DNA of 64,000 nt from Asparagopsis taxiformis (lineage: Eukaryota > Rhodophyta > Florideophyceae > Bonnemaisoniales > Bonnemaisoniaceae): contig JALQPE010000020.1 of assembly GCA_030407315.1 (NCBI GenBank), forward strand, positions 39,312-103,311, given 5' to 3'. Positions 43,474 to 53,984 of this stretch are shown piece by piece. Numbering within the stretch: the first letter of the stretch is position 1; each line of letters opens with the position of its first letter. The notes under the pieces were generated by a model. The model was not told where the DNA came from. It did no database searches and saw only the letters and a program-made list of their open reading frames with translations. The translations under genes were made by a program, and so were the position numbers.

Positions 43474-45732
43474 CTAGACAGTGAAGTAATCATGACCGTA
43501 TTCGATAAACAGCTCGGATCCAGCTGAGATAGCCTCGTTAGCAGTAACACATACAACTTGGTAGCTAGGCACAGAGCTCTCACTGATGAGTTCTTGTACA
43601 GGGGAGGAGAAACTAACATTAGCAGTTCGCGACGGGCGATCGGTTCCCTCTGCTGGATCCACGAACGTTGGGTCGTTGATTTTCGAAGCAGCGCAATACT
43701 CGAATGGAACAATGAAGATGGGGCGGCTAGACGTAGACGGAAGCAAGCAGGTGATATTTGGGTCCTTGATTTGAACTGCGTACTTCCGGAAGCGCTCAAT
43801 CGAGAACGAAGTCGGACCCGTACCAAACGTCTTCAGTTTTGCTTGGTAGAGATCCTTGTAAACCACTGCCCCAAAATATATTTCCCTGATATCGTCGGGT
43901 ACTATAGTACCCGACGATATCTCCTGGATCAATATCAACTCTTGCGAAGAGTCCATCACCAGCTGCAGGTATAGTTGAAGTTGCAACGTATACATTGTGT
44001 GCCATTGTATCAATTGATAGCAGAGTTTTACTATCCATGGTGGACAACAAGCCCAGCAGTGATTGTGGCCATTTGTGAATAGGAAGGTCTATCAAGTCAT
44101 TGTGCTGGTCTGGGATGCACCAAATGGCGGTCAGAAAGCTGATGAGGTGGGGTGGTAGTTGTGTCGAACTTGGTAAACTGGAGGGGTTCTTCGAGTGGGA
44201 ATCGTCATCGGAAGTTCCGAGTTGAGAAGTGGCCAGCTGCTGCAGGGCGGGCGTGGACTGTTGAGCAAAGTTCCCAATAGAGACCTGCTGCAGAAATGCA
44301 AGATTGACTCTAGGAAGGGATAGTTCAAAGCAGTCCGTGAACTTCTCACACCCCACAAACCTCCTGTACTGACCGTGGTGCATAGTAAGGCATGGAACTG
44401 CAGTAGAGAAAGTGCCAGCAAACATGTACACGACCAAGTCTCCCTGGTTTGAGAAACGTCCAATGAGCTCTTGCATGAGAGCTACGGTCTTCTGCTCGGG
44501 GCGCAACGTAACCTTTTCTTGTCCTTGTCCAAATATTTCACTGTCTCCGATGCTGTGATGCGCGGGATGTTGTCGATGACATTTGTCCAAGCCTTGAACC
44601 TAGAAGGGATGTATCCTGCATTTCGGTAGTTCACCATCCCCCAGCCTTCTTTACCCTTACCCAGCTTCGTAGCATGTACAACCAGCTCGACCATATTTAA
44701 CAAACTGGTTGTAATCCTATATGGAGGCGAAGTAAAATGGGTGGGGCTCCGAGTACAGACGATAGGCTGCGAATCAACCGCGAACATAGGACTACCCGTA
44801 GAGTATTTCACTTTGCGAAGCTCGTATACCCAATTGTAGAACAGAGCAGCAGATGTGAATATGAGAACATGACCACCCTTGCGCGTCACCTTGGAAATTT
44901 CAGCTACCGTGTCTTCGATTTCTTCCTGACGGAGGACATCGTAACCAGAGTTTCCTCTGCCAGACATACGCCTAGTATTGTACGGCGGGTCAGTGAGTAC
45001 CAACTGAGCACCTTCCCGGATTTGCGGCTTTCGAGGATTGTCAATAGCGTCATAGTTCTTCAAAAGGTCTCTGAAGCTGCAGTTGAAAGTATGCAGGACA
45101 GATCCTTTCATGTTGTCCATTTCTGGAGGAATCAACACTTCATCTTCTGCACGCATGGATTTTATATCAGCTCTGGCCGCTTCGACGGTACCGCTGTTAC
45201 CGCTATTCCTGCTCGAGCTTCCTGCACCAGAAGGGCTTTCATCTAGACGTCTGCGTTTAGCATTCGGGCTCGTTCCGTTCCCGCCGGGCGGAGAATCCCG
45301 TACTGGAGAAGCTGTTCTCTCAGTGTCTCCGAACAGCTCCTCATTAGGGTCGGGCGTTGATTGTGGCTCTTCTGTGAGGCTGAATGCCGTGAGTTGCCTT
45401 TCAACCATACCCAGAGACCGAATAGTCGTAAACCTCCCAGCATCTGGGGAACCAGTCGACGCCTGGAAGCCCTGTAGGAAAGGTATTGCTCGCGGTGAAG
45501 AAACGGTTTGGTCGAACAATTCTTTGTGCCGAAAGATCGTCATTATGTGCTCCCAGAAGGACGTTGCGCAGAGGCGCATCTGAGCATCTTGCAGCAGCGT
45601 ACGATGGACAGCCGCACTCGAGATGCTTGCCGAGTGCTGCACTCTTCGAACAGCTCCTCTGCTGTGCAACAAAGTCTTCAGCTCTCGAAGCGGTGCGAAG
45701 CCCCTATTTTCCGAGTCCAGGACGTGGTACAC
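43474..45732 (-). pseudogene. Third methyltransferase-SET gene, diverged and broken
   Basis: The minus-strand frame from 45732 lacks an ATG at its start. It reads LVLTDPPYNTRR (motif IV kept) and then GMVNYRNAGYIPSRFKAW, aligned with the intact gene. A frameshift near 44515 (KDKKxVTLRPEQKTVALMQEL) separates it from the next part. The SAM motif has decayed: VYMFAGTF in place of VDPFSGTF. The SET half reads AAGDGLFA and GDIVGYY, is interrupted by an inserted inverted copy at 43888-43921, and resumes with FGAVVYKDL, KINDPTFV, TANVSF and AGSELFIEYGHDYF. Relative to the copy at 30445 it is an old paralogue, with identity confined to motifs. Its 5' end abuts a cluster of GACAGT palindromes. Confidence 0.85.
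43888..43921. repeat. Perfect 34-nt palindrome inside the SET pseudogene
   Basis: GATATCGTCGGGTACTA followed by its exact reverse complement, with no spacer. The second half adds codons absent from related SET domains and shifts the frame, so it looks like a templated inverted insertion. Confidence 0.95.
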
Positions 45733-45754
45733 TACGGTGTTGAGAATGAAAAAA

Positions 45755-45958
45755 GACAGTAAATTTACTGTCTGAGACAGTAAAAATTACTGTCTGGCCA
45801 AGACAGTGCGCGGAGACAGTAAAATTTACTGTCTGGAAATTTCAGAATACTGCTGCAGCAGTAAACTGGCACGAAATCTGCACTACGGTGTTGAAAAGGG
45901 GGCCTCAGACAGTACTGCGAGACAGTGATTTTTACTGTCTGAGACAGTAAAAATCACT
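45755..45958. repeat. Cluster of GACAGTAA...TTACTGTC palindromes
   Basis: Perfect or near-perfect palindromes at 45755-45772, 45776-45794, 45815-45833 and 45924-45958 share the half-site GACAGTAA. Single half-sites lie between and after them. CACTACGGTGTTGA occurs before the first and the last palindrome group (about 45730 and 45881), so the cluster may be a duplicated unit. It sits at the 5' end of the third methyltransferase-SET gene. Confidence 0.9.
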
Positions 45959-45999
45959 ATGCGGCAAATGAAAATTAATGCCACACTTGGAGACAGTGA

Positions 46000-47263
46000 T
46001 TTGTGTGGAACCACGTTAGTTCTAGAAGTAGCTGGTACGAGCCAGTGGACATGCTGTCCTTACGAAACGAAACGAAACGAGCAGTCCACCCGCTGGTGTT
46101 TTGACTGTATGTTAGGTAGGACGGTAGAGATAGGTTAGCGAGTAGACACGAGCGTCACGACGCAACAATCCACGCGAGGATTACGTTAGCAAACGAGGTG
46201 GTACGTCACCGGAGGCGCTCTCAACCAAGCCCGGAGGCACTACACGCAATCAGCCTTACGTGCGGCGATGGGTAGGGAGTACGCAGCTCGACGGAGACGA
46301 AGCCTCGCTAGGCAAAACGTAAACGTAAACGTAGAAGTCAGTCGTAGACTAGAGCCGTTGCTCGATCGTTGTCTTGTCCCCTTTCCCTCCCGGCACGATG
46401 CCAATACCTATATGGCCACGATGGCATCGCTTTACAGTGTAAACACTGCTCGTAACGTCCCCGAATGGGAAAGGACCTTGTGGGTCACACGTAGGGACCC
46501 GTTGGTCCGTTGGCCGTTGCCAATACGTTCGTTGCACACGTGTGCCGGTTGCGCGCGCGCATGCGCCAGCAATGTTCGTGCATTGCTGTCGCCGGTCGTA
46601 TCCGCCGAAATTCGAATTCCGCGGAAAACGTAAATATTTGCAATTTCGGAATTGCCACGTATACTACACAGCCCCACCCCCACACGTGGACGTCCCGGCC
46701 ACGCGAGGCCCGTCAGGACGCGCCTGAGACACGGGGCCGTGGCGCCTTTTCGGGTACAACTGCGGACGTGGCAGTTGTCCCGAAAAATCTCGTTGAAACG
46801 TACATGGCCCGGTTGGCTGATCGAATCGCCACGGCGCCGGAGCGCGCGCGTGCGCTCCGGCTCTTTCGTAATCATCGCGGCCCGCCCGTTGGCGTCGTAC
46901 GTCAATGCCTCGCTTAGGCGTTTTCCTGCAACGGATGCAGTGTCCAATTCCACCACGCGGGTGTGCGTCAATTCAGCGCGATACGAGCGCAGGCCGCGGC
47001 CTTTTCGTGAATCTGCCAGCGGGCGTGTCGACAACGGTCGTCCGAAGGATATTTAAGCGGCGGCTTAACGTGATAGCGATCGTCGCTCACCCTTCCTCTC
47101 ACCATCGTCATCCAGGCCGTTGCCTTTCGTTCTCCCTTATCCTCTTCCCCCGCTGGGTACTACTATCTCCGTTCCTTTCGTTCTCTTGTTCCGTTTAGCC
47201 CGCGTGGCTCTCGTCGTCGTGCTCGTTGCACTCGTCGTAATTATCGTGTACAGCGTAACCACG
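46000..47263. other. Leader of GC-rich island, no gene assigned
   Basis: The composition changes here to high GC with very frequent ACG and CGT. Frames that appear open are short and arise from the composition. The stretch leads into the Gag-like ORF and could be an LTR plus leader, but no matching second LTR was found. A small AACGA repeat lies near 46060-46080. Confidence 0.4.
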
Positions 47264-49492
47264 ATGGTTACGACTCGTAGTACCGATGCTAACACCCCGC
47301 GGCCCGCCGGCTCTGCTGGAGGTGGAGCGAGAACCCCTTCGCAGGGCGCTCCCTCCCTCGTCGGGGCCGGTGCGCCGCCAGCGACGGAAGCGTCCGTCGC
47401 GCCCGCCCCATCCGTTAGGGCGGGCGAAGCCGTTGCTTCTCAGGCCGTCGCCTCTTCGTCTCGCCCCATGGCTCCGTCTCGCCTGGTGGCTTCCGTGACG
47501 CCTGCCGAGGCTGCTAGGGCCGTCGCCCCACGTGATGATGACGCAACGGCGTCCGACTCGGGGAATTCGTCACCCGTCATTCCGGATGCCGCGGCCCCGT
47601 CGACGGGTGTAGCCGCGATGGCAGCGGCCGCTCGTTCGCGTCGTGCTGTGGCGGCGGCCCGCACGGGCGTGCCTCGTCGTGATGGCTCGCCGCGTTCTCC
47701 TCGCCAGGACCCCTCGCCGGAGGGTGGTGACCCCGTTGGGACAGTCGGCACCGCCTCACGTGGCGGTGCGGCGCTAAACGTAGGCGTCCTGACCCACGCG
47801 TGGGCTGCGTTGCCCCGCGTGGGTATCACGGATGACGATCTCGCCACGTTGGCCAGAGATCGTCTGGACGCCCGCGCGGTCGTCGACTACATGCGTTCCG
47901 CCGAGGATACGTGGAGGCGGGCAGCCGGGCGTCGTTTCGCCAACGGGCCGCCGGGATCGGAACGTTACCAGATCCCGGCGTCGATACGTTGCGACCGCTC
48001 GTGGTTGCGTGACGTCAACGACGCGATCTACGTCGACCGTATGGACGCATACTTATGGAAGGGGACGCCCGAGGAACCGCCGTTCATCTCGGTGGCGTCC
48101 GTATTCGTATGTCCGCGGACACTTTCCGAAAGGCAACGTGCCGAATGGAAGACTGCTCTTTCGTTGAGCGTCATCTCCAAAAGCGTCGTGTCGTACGATG
48201 ACCACTTCGCTCTCCGCCACGTGAACGCGGACGACTATCGTGTGTCGCACGCGTCAGCTCCGTGGGTCGTCCCGAGCGAGCTCTACTTCCCGCCGTTGCC
48301 GGAAGTAGTCGAGGAGTTTCCGTACCCCCGTGGGTCGTCCACGTTATTACCACGCGTGGTACATTATTTCACCGATGCCGTGAAGGACGCGCCTGCCCCC
48401 GTGAAGGAACGTTTCCTTATGGCCGTGGACATCGAACACGCAGCGATGCTCGCGTGCTCGCTATTCGTGGAACGTCGTGTGTTCGGGCGCGCGTGCCTAC
48501 TGCCGGAGTCCACGTTGGACTTCCTGGCCGATTACGAGATGCTTCGTGCAATCCCGGTTGACGGTTCCGACACGTTTGTCTCCGTCACCAGCGCGTTGGC
48601 TGAGGTTCGCGGCGCCCTTGCGTTGGGGCCGGAGTATCGGGTTATACGTCCCGATTACGCAAGCGGCGATAACCAGGAGTTCGTCTCCGTTCGTAGCGAT
48701 GGGGCTTACGTGCCGCGGGTCGCTTCCCGTTCCGAACGCCGTCGTGGCAATCGTGCCGGTTATTTCGGCGGCCTCGGGGGCAACGAGCGCCCCCGAGGGA
48801 CGCGTTCTGGCCGTCGTGGCCATCAGAACGAAGCGCCGCGTGCGCCGGATCCTCGAGAGGTCGTGCCACGCGAGGCTACGGGAGGGGGCAACGTTGCCCA
48901 GGTCGGTCGTCCGAGTGTGGCCACGCCGGCCGAACGCACGCCACGCTTCGTTAGCCTGGACGACCGCGTATCCGATGAGGATGCCCGTCGGCTTCTCGGT
49001 ACGTCGATGTCCGCTCCGCCTCGTGCGGACGGCTGGGTTATCCGTTCCCTCATCTCGTCCGTGGCTCGCGCAGCCGAAGAGTTCAGGGCCCAGACGTTGG
49101 ACCTGACTGCCCGCTTGGCAACGGAACGCGCGATTTCGGAGCGTCTCGCCGCGGCGACTCGTAGTTACGCGCCGCCCGTTGGCGTTCGTAATGAACCTTA
49201 CGGTTACGCGAGTGGCGGCGGCTTCGGCGACCCCGTCGGGTATGGTCACGCGGCGGCGTACCTGCCACGCGACCCCGCTCCGGCGCGCCCTTCGGATACG
49301 CGCAGTCACGGGACTGCGGATCCTTACGCTAGGGATCCCGCGTCTCGTCGCGAGCGAGCCCCCGTGGTCACGCAGACCGTCGATCCGTACGCACCGGGCT
49401 TCGTTCAGCCCAGTCGCAGCCGCAGCCACGATAGCCGCGGCGAAGGCCCTGGTCCGTATGACCCTGCGGGCAAGCGTTCTCGTCGCTACTAG
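47264..49492 (+). CDS. 742-residue Gag-like ORF of a GC-rich element
   Basis: An open frame from ATG 47264 (MVTTRSTDANTPRPAG...) to TAG. The frame is open further upstream but without ATG. Residues 1-210 are Ala/Pro/Arg-rich and disordered. A folded middle part (about 220-480) is rich in Trp, Tyr and Val. Then comes an Arg/Gly-rich segment, a predicted helix (AEEFRAQTLDLTARLATERA) and a Tyr/Pro/Arg-rich tail ending RSRRY. The order of disordered head, helical or compact core and basic RGG-like tail is like retrotransposon Gag proteins, but no zinc knuckle or major homology region is visible. Codon choice strongly prefers CGT for Arg and G or C at the third position, unlike the host genes. Confidence 0.5.
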   Translation: MVTTRSTDANTPRPAGSAGGGARTPSQGAPSLVGAGAPPATEASVAPAPSVRAGEAVASQAVASSSRPMAPSRLVASVTPAEAARAVAPRDDDATASDSGNSSPVIPDAAAPSTGVAAMAAAARSRRAVAAARTGVPRRDGSPRSPRQDPSPEGGDPVGTVGTASRGGAALNVGVLTHAWAALPRVGITDDDLATLARDRLDARAVVDYMRSAEDTWRRAAGRRFANGPPGSERYQIPASIRCDRSWLRDVNDAIYVDRMDAYLWKGTPEEPPFISVASVFVCPRTLSERQRAEWKTALSLSVISKSVVSYDDHFALRHVNADDYRVSHASAPWVVPSELYFPPLPEVVEEFPYPRGSSTLLPRVVHYFTDAVKDAPAPVKERFLMAVDIEHAAMLACSLFVERRVFGRACLLPESTLDFLADYEMLRAIPVDGSDTFVSVTSALAEVRGALALGPEYRVIRPDYASGDNQEFVSVRSDGAYVPRVASRSERRRGNRAGYFGGLGGNERPRGTRSGRRGHQNEAPRAPDPREVVPREATGGGNVAQVGRPSVATPAERTPRFVSLDDRVSDEDARRLLGTSMSAPPRADGWVIRSLISSVARAAEEFRAQTLDLTARLATERAISERLAAATRSYAPPVGVRNEPYGYASGGGFGDPVGYGHAAAYLPRDPAPARPSDTRSHGTADPYARDPASRRERAPVVTQTVDPYAPGFVQPSRSRSHDSRGEGPGPYDPAGKRSRRY

Positions 49493-49851
49493 GTCGTTCC
49501 TAGGTTAGTTCGTAGGCCACGTCGGCTCTAGCATCGTGTTGCTTCGTAAACTTCGTCTTGTTTCTTTGCGTAATCGCATGGCTCCGTTGAGCTTCGTAAT
49601 TTGCGTTTGGCAGGTCGTCTGCAGAAGAGGAGGGGTTTAGCGTTAAGCCCCTCCCCACAATTTTTTGTTGTGGCGTCTACCCCGTCGGGTGTCGTATGGC
49701 TTACGTAGCCCGTGCTTCGAGTTCGCGGCGGCGCGTGCCCGTTGGCAGGTTCGTATCACACGCAATTATTCGGCAAAGCGGCGGCGCGTAGCGGCGGCTT
49801 TTCACTGCGAGTGGTACGTTAACCTCGATCATAGAGCCCGTTGGCGTGCGT
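49493..49851. other. GC-rich spacer
   Basis: Downstream of the Gag-like ORF. It contains two early appearances of the CCCGTCGGGTGTCG motif found in the tandem repeat to the right. No gene. Confidence 0.4.
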
Positions 49852-50550
49852 ATCATTTAGTAACTAACTCGAAAATCGTTTCCGCCGTCGTTTCTCGTTC
49901 GGATAACCCCGTCGGGTGTCGAATTTCGTTGAGCATTCGAGCTCCTTAGCGCGTAGCACATCGGTGCCAATTTTAATTTTGCTCCGATGAGCTTGGCGGA
50001 AAATTCGTCGAACATCAGACCGACGCGCACGTGAGTCGGTTTGACGTTCTACGCCGTGGCGTGTACGCGGCGGCGCGTCGCAGTACGTTGCGGTTTCGTT
50101 GACGACGTGGTGGCCGGCGGGCTTGGCTTTTCGTATAGCCGTTGACGTTATTAGCGCCGTCGCGCTTCGCGTTTGCCGCGGCTTCACGTTGGCCAGTGGC
50201 GTTATCATTTTGTAACTATCTCGGAATTCGTTTCCGCCGTCGTCCCTCGTGCGGATAACCCCGTCGGGTGTCGAATTCCGTTGAGCATTCGAGCTCTCTG
50301 GCACGTAGCACGTCGGTGCCAATTTAATTCGCTCCGGTGAGCCGGACGGAAAATTCGCTAAGCGTCAGGCCGACTCGCGCGTGAGTTGGCTTGACGTTTC
50401 ACGCCGTTGCGTGTACGCGGCAGTGCGTCGTGGTGCGTCGCGGTTCCGTAGACAACGTTTTTGCCGGCGGGCTTGGCTTTTCGTATAGCCGTTAACACCG
50501 TTAGCGCCGTCGCGCTTCACGTTCCCGCGGCTTCACGTTAGCCGGTGGCG
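49852..50550 (+). repeat. Tandem duplication, unit about 350 bp
   Basis: Two diverged direct copies (about 49852-50202 and 50203-50550). Both share TATCATTT, CGTTTCCGCCGTCG, GGATAACCCCGTCGGG, GAGCATTCGAGCTC, CGGGCTTGGCTTTTCG and GCGGCTTCACGTT in the same order. Fragments of a third copy may precede them. Non-coding. Confidence 0.85.
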
Positions 50551-51995
50551 CAATCGTTGCGATAGTCCACTTCGCGTGGTAGCGTCGTTCGCTGCGGCGT
50601 CCGAGGAGCGTTTCGTTAGCTCATTCGTTATGTGGTGTGACGTGCACCTGGGCATACGTAATGCTCGCCCTCTACGCCGTTGCGTAATTTCGTTTATTCG
50701 ACTTGCGAACCCGACGGGGACGCGATTGACGAAGTCGTTTCGCATGCCCGCGGGCGTTTGAGGCTTTTACGTGAGCCAGTTTTTCGTCGGCTCGTTGCCT
50801 TCAGCCGTGCCGTTTTACGTTGGCTACCAGCTTGTACGCCGTCGCGTATTCGTATTTTCGTTTCGCGGGGTCGACCCGTTGAGGTACGTCGTTATCGTTA
50901 CGACGTCCGCGTACGCGCTCGTATCCTGGCCAACGTGGCTGGTGGCGCGTGCGCCTTCGAATGCGTACGAGATTGCAGCTTCGTTAGCTTTTACGGTTCT
51001 GACGCGGACGTGTGCGTCTTCGTCTACGTGACCGTACGTGGTCACCCCGCCTTTCGGGTTTGTTCGTGCGTTACGACTAGCCGGCGGGCCTTTCGCTTTC
51101 GCGCGTCGTTCGTTATGCCCGCGTGGCAGGACACCGTTGTGTCGTTCCGTGGTTGCCGTACGTGGCTGCCGTGTTCGGCGTCGTGCCTCACGATGGCGAT
51201 TCGGTTCGCCGTCCGTCGTCGCGGCCTCGTTGGCTCGTCGTTCGCACGCTTTACTCGCGCGCTTCGTGCGCTGAGACCCGTTGGTCTAATTCGTCGGCTA
51301 ACGTATAGCTTCGTTCCGCTTCGTGCGGGAAGTTTCGTAATGAGGCCGTTGCCATCTTCGTTGGGGACGCGTCCGTCCTACGTCGTTTCTCCGCCTTCCG
51401 GCGTCACGTTGCCGTTAGCTCGCGAGCTGTTTGGCGTTGACCTCGTTGGTCGATGCGACTCGTTGTCAGCGGCTGTCCATGGGGACGTACGATGGCTCAC
51501 GTGACGTGCCAAAATTACGAAATTTTCGGGGCACGCGCGTCCCGAGATGTGGCCGGGCTAGCGCACTGTAATCGGCCCGATTTTTCGCACCGTGCGTCCA
51601 TGGCCCGCTGGCCCACGTATAATTTTCCGCGCGAAAAATCTGACGTGTTGTCCGTCCGTGGCCCGTGGTGTCGTCACCTTTGCCCGTGGGACGGTCAACG
51701 CTGTCGAGCCAGTCGTGGCTCTTCACATCGTGTGAATTGTCCGCGCGTGGACTCGTCGTCCAATCTTTCGTTGGCGCTCGTGCCTCCACCAGCGTATGGT
51801 GTCGAAAACGAAAAGAGCGACGGCTCTAGCACGCATCGCGCCCCCCCAACGCAAGGGTGGACGTCCCGGCCACTCTTTGTGCCTTCGCTTCTCGTTCGTG
51901 CGGCTCGTCGCCTTCGTTTGTTGCATCGTGCAACGTCGCGCACGCGTGCGCTTAACCCGACGCTCGCGTGCGTTTTCGGGGGCCGTCGTGGCCTT
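50551..51995. other. GC-rich sequence without supported gene
   Basis: Open frames of up to 274 residues are present but are Arg/Val/Ser-rich in a way explained by the CGT-rich composition, and several frames overlap. I see no motif. The right part may be the LTR of the gypsy fragment that follows on the minus strand. Confidence 0.4.
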
Positions 51996-52343
51996 TCACG
52001 TTGTTGCTCGTCGCACGCGTGCGAAGTATCGAGAGACGCTCTCCTCAGATACGTTCCGGCGGGGCTCCCACGTAGGGGTACGATACCCGACCCACTTCAC
52101 GAGGAAGTCCAGGGTGCCGTCATCGTTTACGCGATGGTTCAGTAGATCGTCTACTACATACGCCGGACCATCGCGGTTCTTGTCGAGGTCTGCCTCGGTG
52201 GCATCGTATGGCTCCGGGGGGGGGGGCGCGTTCGCCGGCGTTGGCGCGTACGCAACGCGGTCCGAGTTGACACGTTCAACTACGTCTCCTCGTTGGATGA
52301 CGAACGTTCGTACGTCGTTACGTAGTACGCGGAACGGTCCCAA
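51996..52343 (-). pseudogene. Ty3/gypsy integrase C-terminus with chromodomain
   Basis: About 115 residues. LGPFRVLRNDVRTFVIQ and then VVERVNSDRVAYA are the GPF/Y-type end of a gypsy integrase. After an acidic Pro linker comes a chromodomain: AYVVDDLLNHRVNDDG, then LDFLVKWVGYRTPTWEP and VSRYFA. Chromodomains on integrases (chromoviruses) tether insertion to modified histone H3. The upstream integrase, RNase H and reverse transcriptase are missing; repeats begin directly at about 52344. It shares the GC-rich, CGT/ACG-rich composition of the island. Confidence 0.88.
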
Positions 52344-52575
52344 CGCGTGGTTCCTCTGTGTTCTCGGAAATGGACGCGGACGTCCACAACCTCTAGTACA
52401 CCTAGTATTACTAGGCGGACGTCCATGTTCTCCAGTATTTTTGGATGTCCGCCTAGAACCGGACGTCCATGCGGTCTAGTACGTCTAGTATTACTAGGGC
52501 GACATTCATTGTTTCTAGTACCACGGATGTCCCCCTCGGGATGGACTTCCGCCATGTCTATGTCCACCTAGGACG
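52344..52575. repeat. CTAGTA / GGACGTCC repeat patch
   Basis: About 230 bp with three copies of the palindrome GGACGTCC (52378, 52417, 52461), its variants GGATGTCC, and repeated CTAGTATTACTAG-like units. It adjoins the 5' break of the chromodomain fragment. Non-coding. Confidence 0.8.
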
Positions 52576-52689
52576 GGCGCCGGTTCAGAAATTCAAAAAT
52601 TTCGACCCCAGAAATTTCTGCCGCCGTGCTCGACATGGATGTCCGCATCCATCACGGCGACCACTCTATTTTTCCTTGTCGGTCGACTC

Positions 52690-53690
52690 CAATTTCGTCT
52701 TTAATTTTTTCATCCTCTCGCTCACACCCCCTTCCTGTTGGTGCTCACCTCCCCCGTACTGTACCTCAAACACCCCCAATACCACTCTAGCACGCATTTT
52801 CAGATACCTATCCCCGCTTCCACGGTGCACACCTCCATTCCATACCTACTTTTCTGCTCTACCGTACAGATTTCGTATAACCAGTCCTCATACTACCTCA
52901 GAATAGGGCAAAACACCCCCTATCTCCTCGACCATGCTCTCCCCCATCACCTTTGAAACGTATTGTTCTTCAGTACCCTCTCTCCTCTACCCTCAACCCC
53001 TCTCCTTCGCCCTCTACACAAACTTCCCCTGCAGCTTACTCTTCCAAAACCTCTCACTCCCCATCCCGTACCCGACCTGCTCCACCCCTCCCTCCCTCAG
53101 CTGCTCCATGCCCCCACGCCATCCGCATCTTCGATACCGTATACACCACCACCACCGGCCCACGCTCCCGCACTGCGGGGTGGCTCCCCCGCCGTATCCC
53201 CAGAAACCTCCCCGCTCTGAAACACATATCAACCCCCCACTTCGCACCCTTCCTCCCACTCCCCTCCCTCCCCAAATACAATAACCCCCTTCTTCTCCAT
53301 CACATCCCCACTCACCACAGCCAGAACAGACGCCACCCCCTCCCCTTCTTTCTCCTCACTTTCCTAAAAACCCCTCCTCTCGGCGCCTTCAACCGCACCC
53401 TCCTACGGTCCCACCTAAACACCTCCTCCGCCCTCACTACCCAACACCCCGCAGCGTCTCCCCAATCCCCATAATATGCTTGTCGGCACTCCTCTCCGAA
53501 TCACAATCCATTCTAAACCCGCACTCCGTACATTTCCACCTCCCCCTGTACCATCCCAAGATTCCATCCCCCCACAGAACACATCCTCATACCACAGAAG
53601 AATTTTCTTCCTCTCATACCTCATCCTTAAAACCTCCATCAGCTCCATGTAAATTTCGATGAAAATATTTTCTCTACTATGCAATCTCAA
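52690..53690 (+). other. 1-kb pyrimidine-rich, G-poor tract
   Basis: The plus strand is dominated by C, T and A, with only a few G per 60 bases across the whole kilobase. Pro/Ser/Thr-rich frames on plus and Gly/Arg-rich frames on minus follow from this and are not genes. No simple repeat unit is visible. The bias ends sharply before 53700. Confidence 0.75.
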
Positions 53691-53984
53691 ACATGTATGA
53701 GCCTATGCCTTTCCGCTTTGTCAACCCTGAATATTGGTACTCATGTATTCATAAAATAGGGCCACCCACATCCCTATCCCGTTCTGCAAGCTTTACAAAC
53801 CACTAGACGCATACTCCACAACTATACAACAAACACTACTCGCTATTTCAGACGACGCGGTACACAAGTAGCGTAGTGTCAACCTTCCGTGACGCCTTCC
53901 CTGATGCGTACAAGTGGGAAACACGTCTAGACGTATATCAGAACTGAGTGCGGGAATTTTCGGCACAGGAGATGCTGGGCCACC
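53691..53984. other. Spacer before array 3
   Basis: Ordinary AT-rich sequence with no feature seen; the array homology starts near 53985. Confidence 0.4.

Noticed and set aside
48497..49429. 310-residue minus-strand frame opposite the Gag-like ORF
   Set aside because: Arg/Thr-rich translation explained by GC-rich antisense; no start context or motif. The plus-strand frame is longer and more structured.
50680..51504. 274-residue plus-strand frame in the GC-rich island
   Set aside because: Its composition follows the CGT-rich background and other frames in the same place are equally open; no domain seen.
52953..53474. Pro-rich plus frame and Gly-rich minus frames in the G-poor tract
   Set aside because: Explained by base composition, since stop codons are rare there.
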